This document shows, piece after piece, positions 47,121-59,807 of a stretch of DNA of 64,000 nt. Position 1 is the first letter of the stretch; the number at the start of each line of letters is the position of its first letter. Origin of the DNA: Uranotaenia lowii (Eukaryota > Arthropoda > Insecta > Diptera > Culicidae); contig NC_073692.1 in assembly GCF_029784155.1 (NCBI RefSeq), positions 365,347,160 through 365,411,159 on the forward strand. Reading direction: 5' to 3'. The translations under genes were made by a program, and so were the position numbers. The notes beneath the pieces were generated by a model. That model was not told the DNA's origin. It did no database searches and saw only the letters and a program-made list of their open reading frames with translations.

Positions 47121-47855
47121 TATTAATCTTAATTGGGTACCAAATTTTTTATTATTATTTTGATAAGTTTTTATAATATTTTGCTTTGGGATCTTTTTAG
47201 GATTTACATCTTTTTTGTGTTCCATTTAAAAAAATGGTTTTCAAAGATAGTTAATTTGAAATTGCAAGAAATAAAGTTCGAACCGGCTTCAGTTGAAAAT
47301 GATTTCTTCCAGATATTTCGGAATAAGATGATTTTTTTTTGTTAAAATGATCACAAATCGGAATTTGCTGTCGTTTTTTTTTGTTTGGTTATACAAGGCA
47401 GCACTATTAAAAATTTCCATGTTGCAACAAATTTCAAAGCCTTTTTTAGAATAATAAGAAGTAGCTGGTTCAAAATGAGCAATCAATTTTTATCCGTCAG
47501 CTCATGTTTTTGAAATAACATCCAAAAGTAGGTAAAAACTCATTTAAAATACTTGAGTATATTTTGGTAATAGTATTAAACAGGGGTGAGTAATTTTTTG
47601 AACCAACGAGCAATTTGAATTCCATTTTTTTCGGCGGGCCGCACAAAAAATAATGCTCCTAAATAAATTTTTAACTTTAGAACATAAAATTCACCTACAT
47701 ATTAACATAACATTTCAACATAAAAAAAACTTTCATCATCGTTTATCGAATAAGGTTCATCATTTAATCAAAGTCAGTTTTTGCGGTCTGTCTTTTTAAC
47801 GTTGGACGTTGAATAATTGTTGAAATTCATTATCAAAATTTATGTTTTCTGAATG
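47121..47855. other. AT-rich non-coding segment
   Basis: No gene is seen. 47630-47660 (CGGCGGGCCGCACAAAAAAT) looks like a fragment of a dispersed repeat. Confidence 0.35.
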
Positions 47856-47929
47856 TACAGTGGTTTTTCGATTTTATCACTGTTCGATTTTATCAATACT
47901 CGAAAAATTCATGCTCGATTTTATCACGG
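47856..47929. repeat. Three spaced copies of TCGATTTTATCA beside the copia relic
   Basis: The 12-mer lies at 47868-47879, 47884-47895 and 47915-47926, after TACAGTGG at 47856. A TA followed by CAGTG at a repeat edge resembles a Tc1/pogo-type element end, but no partner TIR was found. It marks the 3' breakpoint of the copia relic. Confidence 0.45.
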
Positions 47930-49642
47930 TTATTGTTTCGAAACCCTTAGCTTTGCCTTGTATCGCTCGTGTCGACCATCGGATTTTCGTTTGCGCTTGG
48001 AAATGCACTTGTTTCGAATCGCCGTCCTGCCTAGGTCCACCGTCCCGTTTTCAGCAAGCCCGTTCACTTCTTCCTGCGTGGTCACATTCACACGCCCTGG
48101 GAAAACGCGCTTCCTACCGCTGTGCCTCGACCCTTGCTGCTCATCAGCTGGTCTTGTTTTTAGTTGCGACGGGAGCGCAACATCAGGCGCCACCACACTT
48201 GGCTCAGCTTCTGGATGATCATCCTGCAGTGTTTCGACTTTTGGCTCGAGCTCCGGAACCACACTCAGGTTGTCTGTTGCTCGGTTGACTCTCGGCTGAT
48301 TTGGAACCACATCGCAGAACAATTCCATTAATTCTTCTGATGTTTCCGCTGGAATCGACTTCGCCGGTTTCCCTTGGTTCAACCGGTATAGCCCATCTGT
48401 CTCAGATCCAGATGCAATTACGGCACCATCCTCATCCAGGACCTCGCAACGACCGGCTCGGAACACCACCCGCAACCCTTCGTTGCAAATTTTGCTGATA
48501 GACAGAAGGTTGATTGCCAGATCGGGAACTAGAAGAACATCGCGTACTTCGATGGGACCTTCTTCAAGCACCATGGTGACGTTGCCCCTGGCAACAGATT
48601 GCATCGTCTCGTTGTTTGCCGTGCTGATGGAATGCACGAAATTTTCCTCTTTGATGAAACCATCGTCGCACCTGGTCATGTGGGAACTGGCCGCCGAATC
48701 AAAAAACCACTCGTCTGAACTTCTCGCCGTCATCACCGCGCATAATGCCTTGCCTTTCTTCGTTCTGTCTGGATTCGAAGAACCTTGTTTACCGGGACAG
48801 TTTGCTGCGTAATGGCCAGGTTGATTACAGTTGAAACAAACGCTCTTTCTTCTAGCACCACCAGACCGAGAAGCACCCTTCGAACGCCGAAACTTTTGCT
48901 TCGTGTACAGGGCACCTTCATCACCAGAGCTCGTCAATGGCCACCTAACGTCTTGCAGAATTTTCGTTTTGATGGCATCGGACGTCAGCTCCATTCCCGA
49001 CGCTTGGATGCCCATTATCATCGGGGCATAGTAAGCCGGAAGACCCTTCAGCAACAAAGATGCCAGCCACTGGTCGTTAACCTCGAAATCGATTTCACGC
49101 AGGCTGTCGGTTGTCGTAACCAACTCATCGACGTAATCCTCCACGCTCTCGAAGTCTTCTAATTTGACCGACGTCAGCTTGTCCAGTAAACCACACCGTC
49201 GGCTCAACCCATCGTCCTGGAATGCCCTCTCCAGCTTGTTCCAGGCCTCTTGAGCTGTTTCCGCATTTCGCACCAGACTAAAGTTGCTCTTCTCGATGCT
49301 CAGGCAAATGGCAGCTAACGCTCGCTCGTCCATTTCCGGATCCACATCGTCGCCGTCTCTCGGTTTGACAGCACGCCACGACCCTTCTCGGATGAGAATC
49401 ATCTTCATCGAGAAGGACCAAGAAGAGTAGTTGATTCGTCCCTTCAACTTTTCGATAGCCGGCAGGCTCACTGAGCTTCCGTGAGAACGCGCACCGGCCG
49501 CTGGTTGCCTTCCGCCGTCGCCTTGACCGGATGGGACACCGCCAGTACCGCTTCTGCTGCTGCTTGGGCCTCTGCCGCTATTCTCGTTGCTTCGGGAACC
49601 ATCATCTCTGGGGAGAACCATCTTGCGAAAACTTTTCTTCAC
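47930..49642 (-). pseudogene. gag-pol: Ty1/copia gag-protease ORF, integrase lost, fused to a short RT remnant
   Basis: The 570-residue open frame has a copia-type Gag domain (about 60-235), a CCHC zinc knuckle (C269, C272, H277, C282; CFNCNQPGHYAANC) that binds RNA, and an aspartic protease with D315 in WFFDSAASSHM. The glycine of the usual D-S/T-G is Ala. LLVPDLAINLLSISKI (370-385) and DGLYRL (416-421) are typical of the protease end and pre-integrase start. The integrase is absent. The tail is an acidic integrase-RT linker and then the start of RT (SDGRHERYKAKL, 554-565). Its stop follows a small deletion, and codons where the family has Trp are changed (KCISK for KWIFK). The likely start is Met8 (49621), since the first seven residues overlap the leader. 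G+C is well above the flanks. A domesticated Gag is possible but unproven. Confidence 0.85.
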
Positions 49643-49670
49643 TTCTTCACTTCTTCACTTCCAAACTATT

Positions 49671-49684
49671 CTGGGCCCATAACC
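49671..49684 (-). other. Copia-type primer-binding site (initiator tRNA-Met, internal)
   Basis: On the minus strand GGTTATGGGCCCAG lies 50 bases before the likely Gag start. This is complementary to the anticodon-arm region of initiator tRNA-Met, as in Drosophila copia, which primes with a tRNA half rather than the tRNA 3' end. A 5' LTR should end a few bases farther right (around 49690), but I cannot recognise one in the AT-rich sequence there. A GAAGT-type triplet repeat (49639-49663) lies in the leader. Confidence 0.7.
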
Positions 49685-49689
49685 ACTTG

Positions 49690-50132
49690 TCAATGGTTTT
49701 GCTGTCTTCAGCAATATTTTTAATAAATGATAATCTTTTAAAGCAAAATTACAAAAACGTTTTTCAGCGATTTCTGAAATATGTTGATGTTATTTTTTTT
49801 TAATTATTGAATATATTTGTTTTAAAGTACTGTACACTAGAATATTTATTCAAAATCTTAATCCTCGGTTAAATCGACTAAATTTCAATATTCAAAACCT
49901 TTCCTTCTTTCAGTTATTTAAAATTGATTTTAATTTTTTTTAAATGTGACTTCAATTGAATTTTGAAATTGAAATTTCCATTTAAAAATTCTTCTCTTTG
50001 AAACTTAATTAGGCGTTCTACATTTTTTTCTTTTTTAAAATAAAAGATGTCCAACTTTATGCTTGCTTTTTCTCCCATAATTCCTATTTTTGTATCTAAA
50101 AATGTTTAAATCATCGATGTTGTCATCTTATC
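49690..50132. other. AT-rich segment where a copia 5' LTR would be expected
   Basis: The sequence right of the primer site is AT-rich and shows no clear TG..CA boundaries. Without a second LTR in the window it cannot be defined. Confidence 0.3.
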
Positions 50133-50471
50133 GTTTTTGGATTGATTTTTTCTCGGTGATTAAATAAATTAACTGCCATGTAGTTTACGTTTCGGTTAAC
50201 TTATTAAAATTCAACCATCTTCAGAACTAATTATTATTAAAAATAAACGGAAATTTTTTAAATTTATTTTATAAACTTTTTTATCTTTCATATCTTCTAT
50301 CTTTCGCTGACACTTATACTTTTGTAGTTTCTAAAATTTAATTGAATATTTTTCGCGTTTATTTTCTATATTACTTGGTTCTGAAGTTTGTTGAAATTAA
50401 ATAAAGTAACCGAAACGTAAACCCCACGGCAGTTAATTTATTCAATCACAAAGAAAAATAAATCCAAAAAC
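50133..50471. mobile_element. Small foldback element with ~70-bp arms
   Basis: GTTTTTGGATTGATTTT..TTAACTGCC.TG..TTTACGTTTCGGTTA (50133-50203) is mirrored at 50402-50471. The central ~200 bp is AT-rich. No target duplication was identified. Confidence 0.7.
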
Positions 50472-53400
50472 AAGAAGAATTTCTACTTTTCATTTTGAGT
50501 CGAAAAATGTGGTGTATAATAAAGAATAATTATTCCGGTGAAAATTCTTTTATCAGATCTTTAATCATTTGAAAGCAACTTAAGCAATATTTTTTTCATA
50601 TCAAGTCGCGCCCTTGGAACAATTTGTTTCGAAGGACCAACCGACGGAGTTTCAATGGAGCTCAATAATGAAAACTATAGCTTTTTTCTTCGCTAGCTAC
50701 CCCTAAAATCTGCAAAATGAATGTTGCCCAGAACCTGGTAACATTCATCAAAATTCTCCAAAAAAAAAATGATATTTTTCTTGTTTGTTTTCTGGTTAAA
50801 TGCCGTCCAACATCATGGAATGCCAAGACCAGCAAAGAAATTGTTGATTTTAACAAAAAAAAAACTTTTACTTAAAGTAGATATACCGCTTCTCATTAAT
50901 ATTTATAAATGGATTTGATAATAAATGTTTTTGCATAATTCAATTCGAATTTCAATGTGAGTATTGAAAGAAAACAGTACTGAGCCTACAGGATAAACCT
51001 AAAACATCATGAAAATCACAGGAGAGAGCCGACGCGAGCCTACAAGACAATTTGACAGTTATTTTCCTGAGCTGTTTTGCTGTCCTGAAATCGTCCTATA
51101 ACTTCAGCTGTTGAAAATACAGTTTTAAATTGTTCCGACCACTGGAGAAAAGTTTAAGTGTGTACACTTGTATGGGACATTTGATAAAAAAAAGTGGGAC
51201 ATGTGACAAACCAACATTAAGGTCATTTGACTAAATGACTCTGATTGCGATTTTAGGACAGGATTTGATATCCAAATATTTAGAAAAAAGTGAATTTGGA
51301 ATAAAAAATTCTTCAATCTAATGATAAAATTCAAATTCAACTTGAATGCTAAATGTTTCGCTGTTGACTTTTCAATCATTAATTCTATTTATTTATTACA
51401 CTGTTAAATTTGTTGACTTTTAAATGATTACTTCTGATTACAAGCTTAAACAATAAAAAGCTTAAGTGTTTGACAGATCAAACCTATTCTGATAAAATAT
51501 TTCCTTTAAATTTATACTAATCCCTTCAACATCAACAAACCCTAAAATTTTATCACCTTCAAGCAAGCGACCGTGGTTCTAGCCTGAAACCACAGCTCCA
51601 CAGCCATATGCAACGCGCCGTGGCTTAATTATTAACAATGTAATTATAAATTATGTGTCTAGTTTTGTAATTAGATTATACACAAACAAGAACAAACACA
51701 CGCACACATTCCCCGTGTTAGTTTCGAGTCGACCGGATGTGAAAACAGGAAATAGAACCCCATTTCGCTGGAGGTGGTCGTTTCCAGCTGATATCCAAAG
51801 TCCAAAGGGTCGTCGCTTTCCACACAAACACGTTCGTTCATTCCATTCCATTCTATTCATATCGTTCGCTGAACCTTGACTGCTAAGGTATATCTATGGC
51901 TGGTGATAGTAATGAATCTCCCCATAGGGTGTTTCATCAAACTTTTCGCCTAATGGCAAGTTTCATGAAACAGAGCAACGAGGAAAAGGGAAGATTAAAC
52001 AAGGATTCTTCGGAACGGGTGAGCCCATATTGGCTGGTGTCCTGGAGCAGAAGGACGGTTTTTCGCTTTCGGTACAAAACGAGCTTTTTAGCGAGATACG
52101 TGCTCTGGGAAAAATGTTCTGCATGAGGGGATTAGCGCCATCGGTGAAAGACGTGGTTTTTATTATTCTGGAGCTTGAAAATATTATAGCGTTGATGGTG
52201 ATTGTTAAATAGTTCAGGAAGCTTTCTACAATTTTTCTTCCATTTGACAGATTTTATGATTGAAAGTACACTAGCTATTGAAATCGAGAACATTCAATGT
52301 TGTGACTACTTAAAAAAAAATAAACGTGATGGTTTGGGTGTCAGGAAATTCATGATCGAATTTCGAGAATCGACAATATAAATTCTGTAGATCGGCCTAA
52401 ACAGATCTGTGCCTTAAAGCACCCAAAATTTCGATTTGTTGCTCTCAAAATTCATCAAAGGGGGTAGCAAAGAGAGTCGGAAAAATCGAAGTTTAAATTT
52501 TTTTTGTCCAATGACTTAGAAATGCATGGTGTTTTCTGAAAATCTACTAAAACTTAGAAAGTAGATTTTTTGGACAATTTTTTTTTGTCCAGGTTTCACC
52601 ATATCTCGACGATTCATGCATTTTCAAGTCATTTGGCATCGAAGTAAAAGTTCAAAATTCCCGAATTTCCTCTGATCTCGTCTCTGGTGAATTTTTAGGG
52701 TAAAAACTCCAAAACTTTGGACGCTTTGAAACACCTCTCAATCAAGTCTAATTGAGCTGAAATTTGGCACAGGTCTGTTTTTTTGCCATTCTTCAAAATG
52801 TATATGGTCGGTTCTCAAAATACGACATGACACATTTGTCTGCCACTCTGGTGTTGGCACAATAAAACGAATTCAAACTATTTTTTCTAAATTCCAGGAA
52901 CCATTTGTATTGTTTTTAAACTAATTATTTTCCAACAATACCTTCGTACTGTAATACGATTTTCACCTAGCCCGAAGCCATTTTCTTTACTCTATGAGTT
53001 TGAAACCTCTACTGGTCGATGCAACGGGGAGCCAATTCAACAATTAAATCGTGCCTGGTGGCTGTTTCTATCGTTTGCGGTTTTCCAGCTGTAAATCGAG
53101 CCGAATCCTTTTGCTACAATTAAAAAATATCCCGGCCCCTTCCAACAAGACCAAGAGAAACGCATGGAATTTGTGGGTTTGGTTGATGGGTGGAATGAAA
53201 GTAGAGGTACAGTTGCAGGTTTTTAATTAAAACACAACTCCCCAGGAGCAGAAGAAGCGTTGCATCGAGCACCAGGGGGAGCTGCTAGCCTTTTTTTTTA
53301 CATCGATTTAACACAAACATAGGGCGCGCACATGATGTTGATGATGGTGGGTGATTTTGTTTCAAAGCTTCCTTAAAATACCCGACAACCGGTGAAGGAA

Positions 53401-54957
53401 AGGGGGGATGATTTGGAGAGTGAAGTTACTTCAGGTGTAGAGTTCTTGGACCGTCCCGTTTGAATTGTTATTTTGTCTGGCGACAGTTGTTTATATCTGA
53501 TAACAGGGTTGAATTTCAAATTCATACAAAAATCAAAGCGCAGTTCAGTCCGTAGAATGAAAAACTCTTAAACTGTTTAAAATTATGCAATAATTTTTCC
53601 TACACGAAAGAGCTGCTGTTCGGGGAAAATTGAATGAACTTTTAATCTATATTATTTTTATAATAACTCTATTTGAAGTCTAGTTTAATTTTTAATGATT
53701 TCTTGGTGGGCATAGGTATTTGTTAAAAAAGGAATCACATTGTTTATCGTTTAATGGCGACCGTTAATTTTTTTTCAATCAAGCTTCAACTGCGATCAAT
53801 TTTCCAGTCAAATGAACCTTTATTATATCCAGAAATAATGCACATGACTTAGAGCTGAACTTTTGAGTCATAAAACCAATTGCTTCCTATGGCCAATTTA
53901 TTCATTAAAGATCCTTAAATATTTTGTACATTCATCGTTTCAATCTAAATAACATGCATGCAGAATAAGGAAAAAATTTGATTGTATCCAATTTCAAGGT
54001 GGTCTCTACCGCTTCCTGGAGGCGATGAGAGCCTTCAGGGGTCGGTTTACTCATTTTTTTAAATTTCGGGGGCGATGGAAGGGCACAAGAGGGCGGTGAG
54101 GACTTAATTCATATTCTCACAAATCACGAAACTACGTAGATTTGAAATAACAACGAGTAAGTTCGATGCAAAAGGTTCAAGACTAAAGAATCTATAATTT
54201 CACAGAGCTGCAAGAAAATTTTTGTTCCAGTATCTCAATTTTTTTTTCTAAAAATATATCTACAAGATTTTTATTTTATTTTCACACATTTTGTATACTA
54301 TCTACATGTTATTATTGTTTTGTAAGATCATTTTGGGAGATATTAAAAATAGTAAGTTTTAGATAGCAATGCTTTATTATCATTAAAAGGCATTGCCTCA
54401 AAAAATCTACTATACAGAAAAAACCTTCGAAAAAAAAATTGTAAGAAGGCGTCATCTGTGATTTGGTGATAGAGTTTTAGGATAGAAAAAATGAATGATT
54501 TTTTTAAGTTCTTATTTGTTCATTATTAAATAATCACAAATTGAAAAACATTCAAAAAATCAATGGTCCCATATGCTATGAATTAACTTTTTATCTATTC
54601 GGTTATTTATTAGATTGCCGGAATTCAGTTATTAGATTCAAAATAATCTTTAAAATTCGTGAATGGTGCATAACCTTGAACAGGACTCCAATTCAAATAT
54701 CAAGAAATCATAATATTTTTCACGCTATTCCAACGGCTTGACAGTAATTAATTTTTAAAGAAAAATGCAAATTTATTGTAAAAATAGAATTAATTCCACC
54801 AAAATTTAAGATAGATGGTTTGACATCAAAACAAACAAATCAACCGGTTTAGGTAAGTTAGGTTTAAGTTTAAGTTTATTATTCGAAATTACGGTAGCCT
54901 CAAAGTTACATATAACTGTTGTACAACTGTTGTAATTGTCTAGCAAACTTTACATAC
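50472..54957. other. Long non-coding region, GC-richer between 51560 and 53500
   Basis: No dispersed family from this window is clear here. 52440-52870 has a small inverted pair (AATCTACT..AGTAGATT near 52540-52570) and GTCCA repeats that suggest a decayed MITE. 52980-53480 is GC-richer and low-copy by eye. Open frames such as 51896-52126 lack recognisable domains. A tandem GGTTTAAGTTTAAGTTTA is at about 54860-54877. Confidence 0.4.
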
Positions 54958-56017
54958 ACACTACCAAAAAAATCTGTAAAATTACATCACATATGATGTA
55001 AATAAAAAGAAGCATCATATATGACGGAATATTCAGTGCTAGTTGGAAATTACACGCCAGTAAAATTTTGCAACGTGTAAAATAAAAAATGATGTAAAAT
55101 TTAGCAACGTGTAAAATAAAAATGATGTAAATTATAAAATCACTGAATGTTGGAAGAAAAACTTTCCAATTGGCATTTGTTTTGTTTTATTTATTGTTAA
55201 TATGATTCAATACTGGAATTTTCACGTCTGTTAATAAAAATAAAACTCATCTATAATTAATATGATTTATTTTATTAAGCGGCAAAATATTTTTTAACAC
55301 ACATTATATTTTATTTCTTTTATTTTTTCCGCGAAGTACCGGATCCAATGTTGAACACCGTGAATCCGCTTCCAGAACCGCATCCCTGTTTTTCGGATAT
55401 CTCTCGGAACCATCAACACCGATTAAATTACTCGCGCGCGGGGAAAATACTTTGGCGCACGACTTGACTTAACAGTTTTTGTCACATTTGTCTGGTCTTG
55501 TTCTTCACAGTTCATAATTTTACATGACATTATCACGTTCAGTGTATTGTAATATTTCATGTCGTGTAATTTTGAGAAATTTCCAATTCAGTGTTGTTGA
55601 GAATTTCGTGTGACCAAAAAAAAATTGTAAAATTACATCACATATGATGTAACGAGAAAGAAGCATCGCATATGATGGAATTTTCAGTGCGAGTTGAATA
55701 TTACACGTCTGCAATCTTCAACAGACGTGTAAAATTTGAAAGATATGTAAAATATTAAGACGTGTAATATTTAATTCGCACTGAAAATTCCGTCGTATGT
55801 GATGCTTCTTTTTATTTACATCATATGTGATGTAAATATACATCAAATAATCGCGTTCCGTGTCATGTAATATTTGTGTCATTAGAATTCAGTGCTGTTA
55901 AGGATTCAACTGTTTTTATTTTGTAAATTTACATCAATAAATCGCGTTCCATGTCATGTAATAATAGAGATTTTCAATTTCAGTGTCGTTAAGGATTCAG
56001 ATTTTTTTTTCTGTGTA
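54958..56017. mobile_element. Foldback/TIR complex with TTACATCA..TGATGTAA palindromes
   Basis: Outer ends are similar inverted (CTACCAAAAAAATCTG near 54960; on the minus strand CTACACAGAAAAAAAAATCTG in shortened form near 56005). 55631-55710 and 55758-55837 form a hairpin with ~80-bp arms, and a further copy of the arm lies in direct orientation at 54970-55065. Each arm starts with the smaller palindrome TTACATCACATATGATGTAA. A GC-richer block (55330-55480) may be a foreign insertion. No coding frame. Confidence 0.7.
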
Positions 56018-57969
56018 GAATCTAGTGTTTACTGTATAACTACAGATTTAGAGTAATATGAGGATATTTTTCGAAAAGTTGCATTTTCCTTTCGAACGAA
56101 ATAGTATGTAAATTAAACTCAAAATATCTGAAGATTTCAAAATTAACTTTGAACTTTGAAGAATCGTTTGACATTAATAGTTCAAAATCAACCATTATTA
56201 CAATTAAAATACCCGCTATCCCTTTGGTTCTGAAGGCCTCAAATAACTTTGAGTGCATTTTGATTTAAGTCTTACAATTACATAAAGCCAAAAGCTAATG
56301 GTTTTTTAACATTCCGGATTATCATTTTATGTTAAAGATTTTCTGAAAAATTTGCCCAGGGCGCGTTGAGTTTGAAAAATTAGCAAAACGGGGCAATGAG
56401 TGAAAAAAAATTCGAAAACCACCGTTCTATAGAATGAAGAAAAAATTCAAAAGAACTCTAATCGGAAGGATTATTAATTTAAAAACGAGAATTGAAAGTG
56501 TTTTTTTGCATTTTAGAGGAATTCAACATATTTGAAGGTATTATCTAAGTTCAATGGTATGAAAACATTGATTTATTATTTCAGTTAAATAGCTTCTTAT
56601 CGTTGATTCGTGACCAGTTCGGGTCAATTGGACTCAAATTGTACTTTTTTTCATTTCATTTCAGTCCATATTGAAGATAAAATACAGTGAAGCAAAGCCA
56701 GAATTGAATGTTTTCTGCATCAAATTTCACCAATTCCATGGAACTCCCTATTCCCTTAGCAATTAAAAAATAGCTTATTTTACTAGGCTTAGACATTGGG
56801 ATGAATAACACTCAAAATCTTTTATCATCAAAACGATGAACATTTGTGGCCAGGAAAACTTAAATTTGAAGAAATATTTCCCGAACATTATGGGAATGTT
56901 CAAGTGTGTCGATTTTCTATCCCCAATATACATGTCTTTGCACAGGGCCGTTGGAAGAACCGCCACATGGAGGGGGGAGGGGGGGAGGGGGCTTGGTAAC
57001 CGATTTTTTCTATGATATTTTGGATCTAACAATGCATGGACAATAAAAACTTTAATTTTATCAATTTTATTCTATAAACCTCAAACAAAAGCTAAAATGG
57101 TTTTAAGAAGCTTGAGGTAGAAAATAGGGAACTTTCGTTCATCGATGGTGGAAATCTTAGAATTTGCTCAACAGTCTGCCAGATTAAGCTTATTTAGTTT
57201 GAGCAAAGAATAAGTTTTTTTTTAACCTAAAACGTCTTTAAAAAAAAACTTGTTCTTTCGTCAAATTGTGTAAGTCTAATCTATCAACTCTTAAGCAACT
57301 TAAAAAATGTACCCTTTTATGAACATTTTCTTTAGTGAATAACTACAACAGATTAAAATTTTGCAGTTAAAATCTGATTCGTGCAAATTTTATCCAAATT
57401 TAACATTTAAGTTTAAAGTTTGGCTTTTGAATTAACTGCAATTTAAATAATGTTAAGTTATAAGCCAAAAACGTAAAAAATTTCACAAAAGATTTATATT
57501 TACAATATTCAGTTCAATTGTGTACAATAACTGACTTTGGATAAAAACTTGAAATTTTGAAATTAAGTCAACAATCAAAACTATAATTCTGTGATTTATT
57601 GCAATTTTTATTCCTCAACAGGCTAGGCAATTTGGAATTATTATCTTGATTGATAGTCTAATAAACAAGTCTGAGGCTAAACCTGTATTTTGAAAATAAA
57701 TTCTGATTCTGAATTCTTAACCTGAGTTAAAAATTGCAATTTTCTCTTTCCGAATTTCAAAACGGTTTTTGAATTGTTCAAATAACATATCAAAATTCCA
57801 GATCAGAATATGAAACAGAAATGAAATTGTTATGGAGCCTTGAGGGTTAAATCTCAAATATTTATGATGCTGCTTTAGGTTTTAATCTATATTTATCATA
57901 ACCTAGATCCACTTGATATTTATTTTAATACGACTTTAATACGACTTATTTAATGCTAAATTTGAGAAT
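56018..57969. other. AT-rich non-coding segment
   Basis: No gene is seen. A purine tract GGGGGGAGGGGGGGAGGGGG lies at about 56972-56991. The rest is A/T-rich with GATTCTGAATTC-like words near 57700. Confidence 0.4.
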
Positions 57970-58361
57970 ATTCCGGCCCGGCCCGGTTACCCGGATTTCT
58001 TAGAAAAATGCCCGGATTTTGCCCGGATTTATTCACTTTATTTTTCAAATTAAACAAAAAAACAGCAAACACCTCCAACAAGAATTTTTTTGAAGGAGTT
58101 TTATAAAAATAATCATGAAAGGATTTTTGGAAGCCTACAATACGGTTCAAAATCTATCGATGAGTTTTGATGAAATTTTTTTTTCCATTTTTTTTAATTT
58201 TTGTGGAGGAATTTCTGAGCTTTGACAAAATTTGCCCGGATATTGTTCGGATTTATGGTCGTCAATTTGAAATCGAATGCCCGGATTTTGGTAGGTTTTA
58301 ATATAAAAAATGCCCGGTTTGTCCGGCCCGGACACGTGCTGAGAAAAATCTGGCAACCTTA
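57970..58361 (-). mobile_element. hAT-like MITE, family C, left-truncated copy
   Basis: The right end is intact (ATCTGGCAACCTTA ending at 58361). The left side begins inside the element at TTCCGGCCCGGCCCGGTTAC. Interior landmarks are ATGCCCGGATTTTGCCCGGA, TTTGCCCGGATATTGTTCGG and GTCCGGCCCGGACACGTGCT. Confidence 0.72.
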
Positions 58362-59481
58362 CTCTAAAGTGAGTTTCATGTTATTAAAAATAAAATATTC
58401 AGAACTGAACTAATCAAGTGAGAAAAGTTTTGAAAAACAGTAGCAGAATTCTGAAACAAGAATAAGTTTCCGGAGTTTATCATCAGTTCTGAGTCGTGAT
58501 TTTCACTCTTGAAACTTTAAGTTTAATAAAGAATAAAAAATTTAAATGTAAAGTAGAATGCCTCACTTGCTTTTCCAGGGCCCTCCCAGTTCCTACTGTC
58601 ATGTCGAAGCATATAAAATTTTAGAATTAGAGAGCCTGGAGAAAATATTTTTGATTTTTTACTTTGTATTCTCGATAAATTCAGAATTTAGTTTAAATCA
58701 TTATTTTTGAATCATCTACGATATGTGTAATGATGAAGAACAAATCAATGAATCTGAAGATTAAGTGCAAGTTATTTTATCAACAATGAATTATCAAAAA
58801 TAATGTATTTCAAAATCAAAACCCTGTGAAAAATAAATAAAAATAAAATTGAGATTTTCTAATGAGCGCTACCTTGAAAATGAGTTGAGATCAGTTGTTT
58901 TCACCTGTTTTGTGTTTTGTTTTTTGCAATTTTGATTTTTAATTGCGAATCTAAATTTTTCATTTTGAATTTAAATAAATATTATGAATTCCTAATTTGG
59001 AATCAATTTCCGAATCCAAATACCAAACCAAACTTCCCATAGGACTATAAACCATAAAGGACATTTTATAACGGCATCTTTAACCAGAAATCTCTTATTT
59101 GAATTTTGAATCTTTGGTTGTTTATTTCAATACTTTCTTCAATTATTTATTCTTGATTAAACTTGTCAATCTGTATGAAAATTCCAAATGATGGAGCTCT
59201 TGTACTTATACTTATTCAATGGTTCAATTCTGCAAAAGAATTAAGAGTTAAAATTTCAAATCCAAATTTTGAAAATGGTTTGTTATTTTGAATGTTTTCT
59301 TTCAATATTCTGGAATAAATGGTTTCGAACATGGAAAATGTATTTTATTCTGGTTATGAAAGCTCAGCCAAGATTTGAATCAAGATTTTGTCCCAATGAT
59401 GAACCGAACTGAAAATCAACAACAAATTTTGATTTTTGTAAAAAAAAAACATTGGAATCAAAACATTGGAAATTATTAAAA
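58362..59481. other. AT-rich non-coding segment with degenerate GAATT words
   Basis: 58640-59450 is rich in AATTTTGAAT, GATTTTGAATC and GAATTCCTAATTTGG variants, as elsewhere in the window. No gene is seen. Confidence 0.35.
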
Positions 59482-59807
59482 CCTAATCTCACCAGATATT
59501 TTCCGCACTTATCCAGACATTGTCAATCCGAGCTTTTTAAAAAATTTGAAAATGTTTTCAACCAAAATCTTGGCAATATCCAGGCAAATTTGGATTTTTT
59601 TTTTTCAAATAAAATCAAGAAGAAAAAACTTGGAAAGTTGTTTTTTTTCATCAAAACACATCAGCTAGTTCATTTGGATTTACTTTGCTCAAAAAATTGT
59701 TTTTTTTATCCAAAATACATAATTGTTATCAAGCAATTTTAACTTTTCTTTGATTTTGTGAATAAAATAAACACATTTGGGCAAAATTCGGGCACTTAAG
59801 CAACCTA
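59482..59807 (+). mobile_element. hAT-like MITE, family C, highly decayed copy
   Basis: CTAATCTCACCAGATATTTT with CACTTATCCAGACATT at the left and GGGCACTTAAGCAACCTA at the right can be matched to family C ends. The AAATCAAGAAGAAAAAACTT interior resembles the interior of the 9242-9694 copy. Confidence 0.5.

Noticed and set aside
47856..47880. A Tc1/pogo element starting at TACAGTGG
   Set aside because: No inverted partner end was found in the window.
47842..49803. Plus-strand open frames of 60-148 codons across the copia relic
   Set aside because: They are antisense shadows of the GC-rich gag-protease frame and have no similarity to known proteins.
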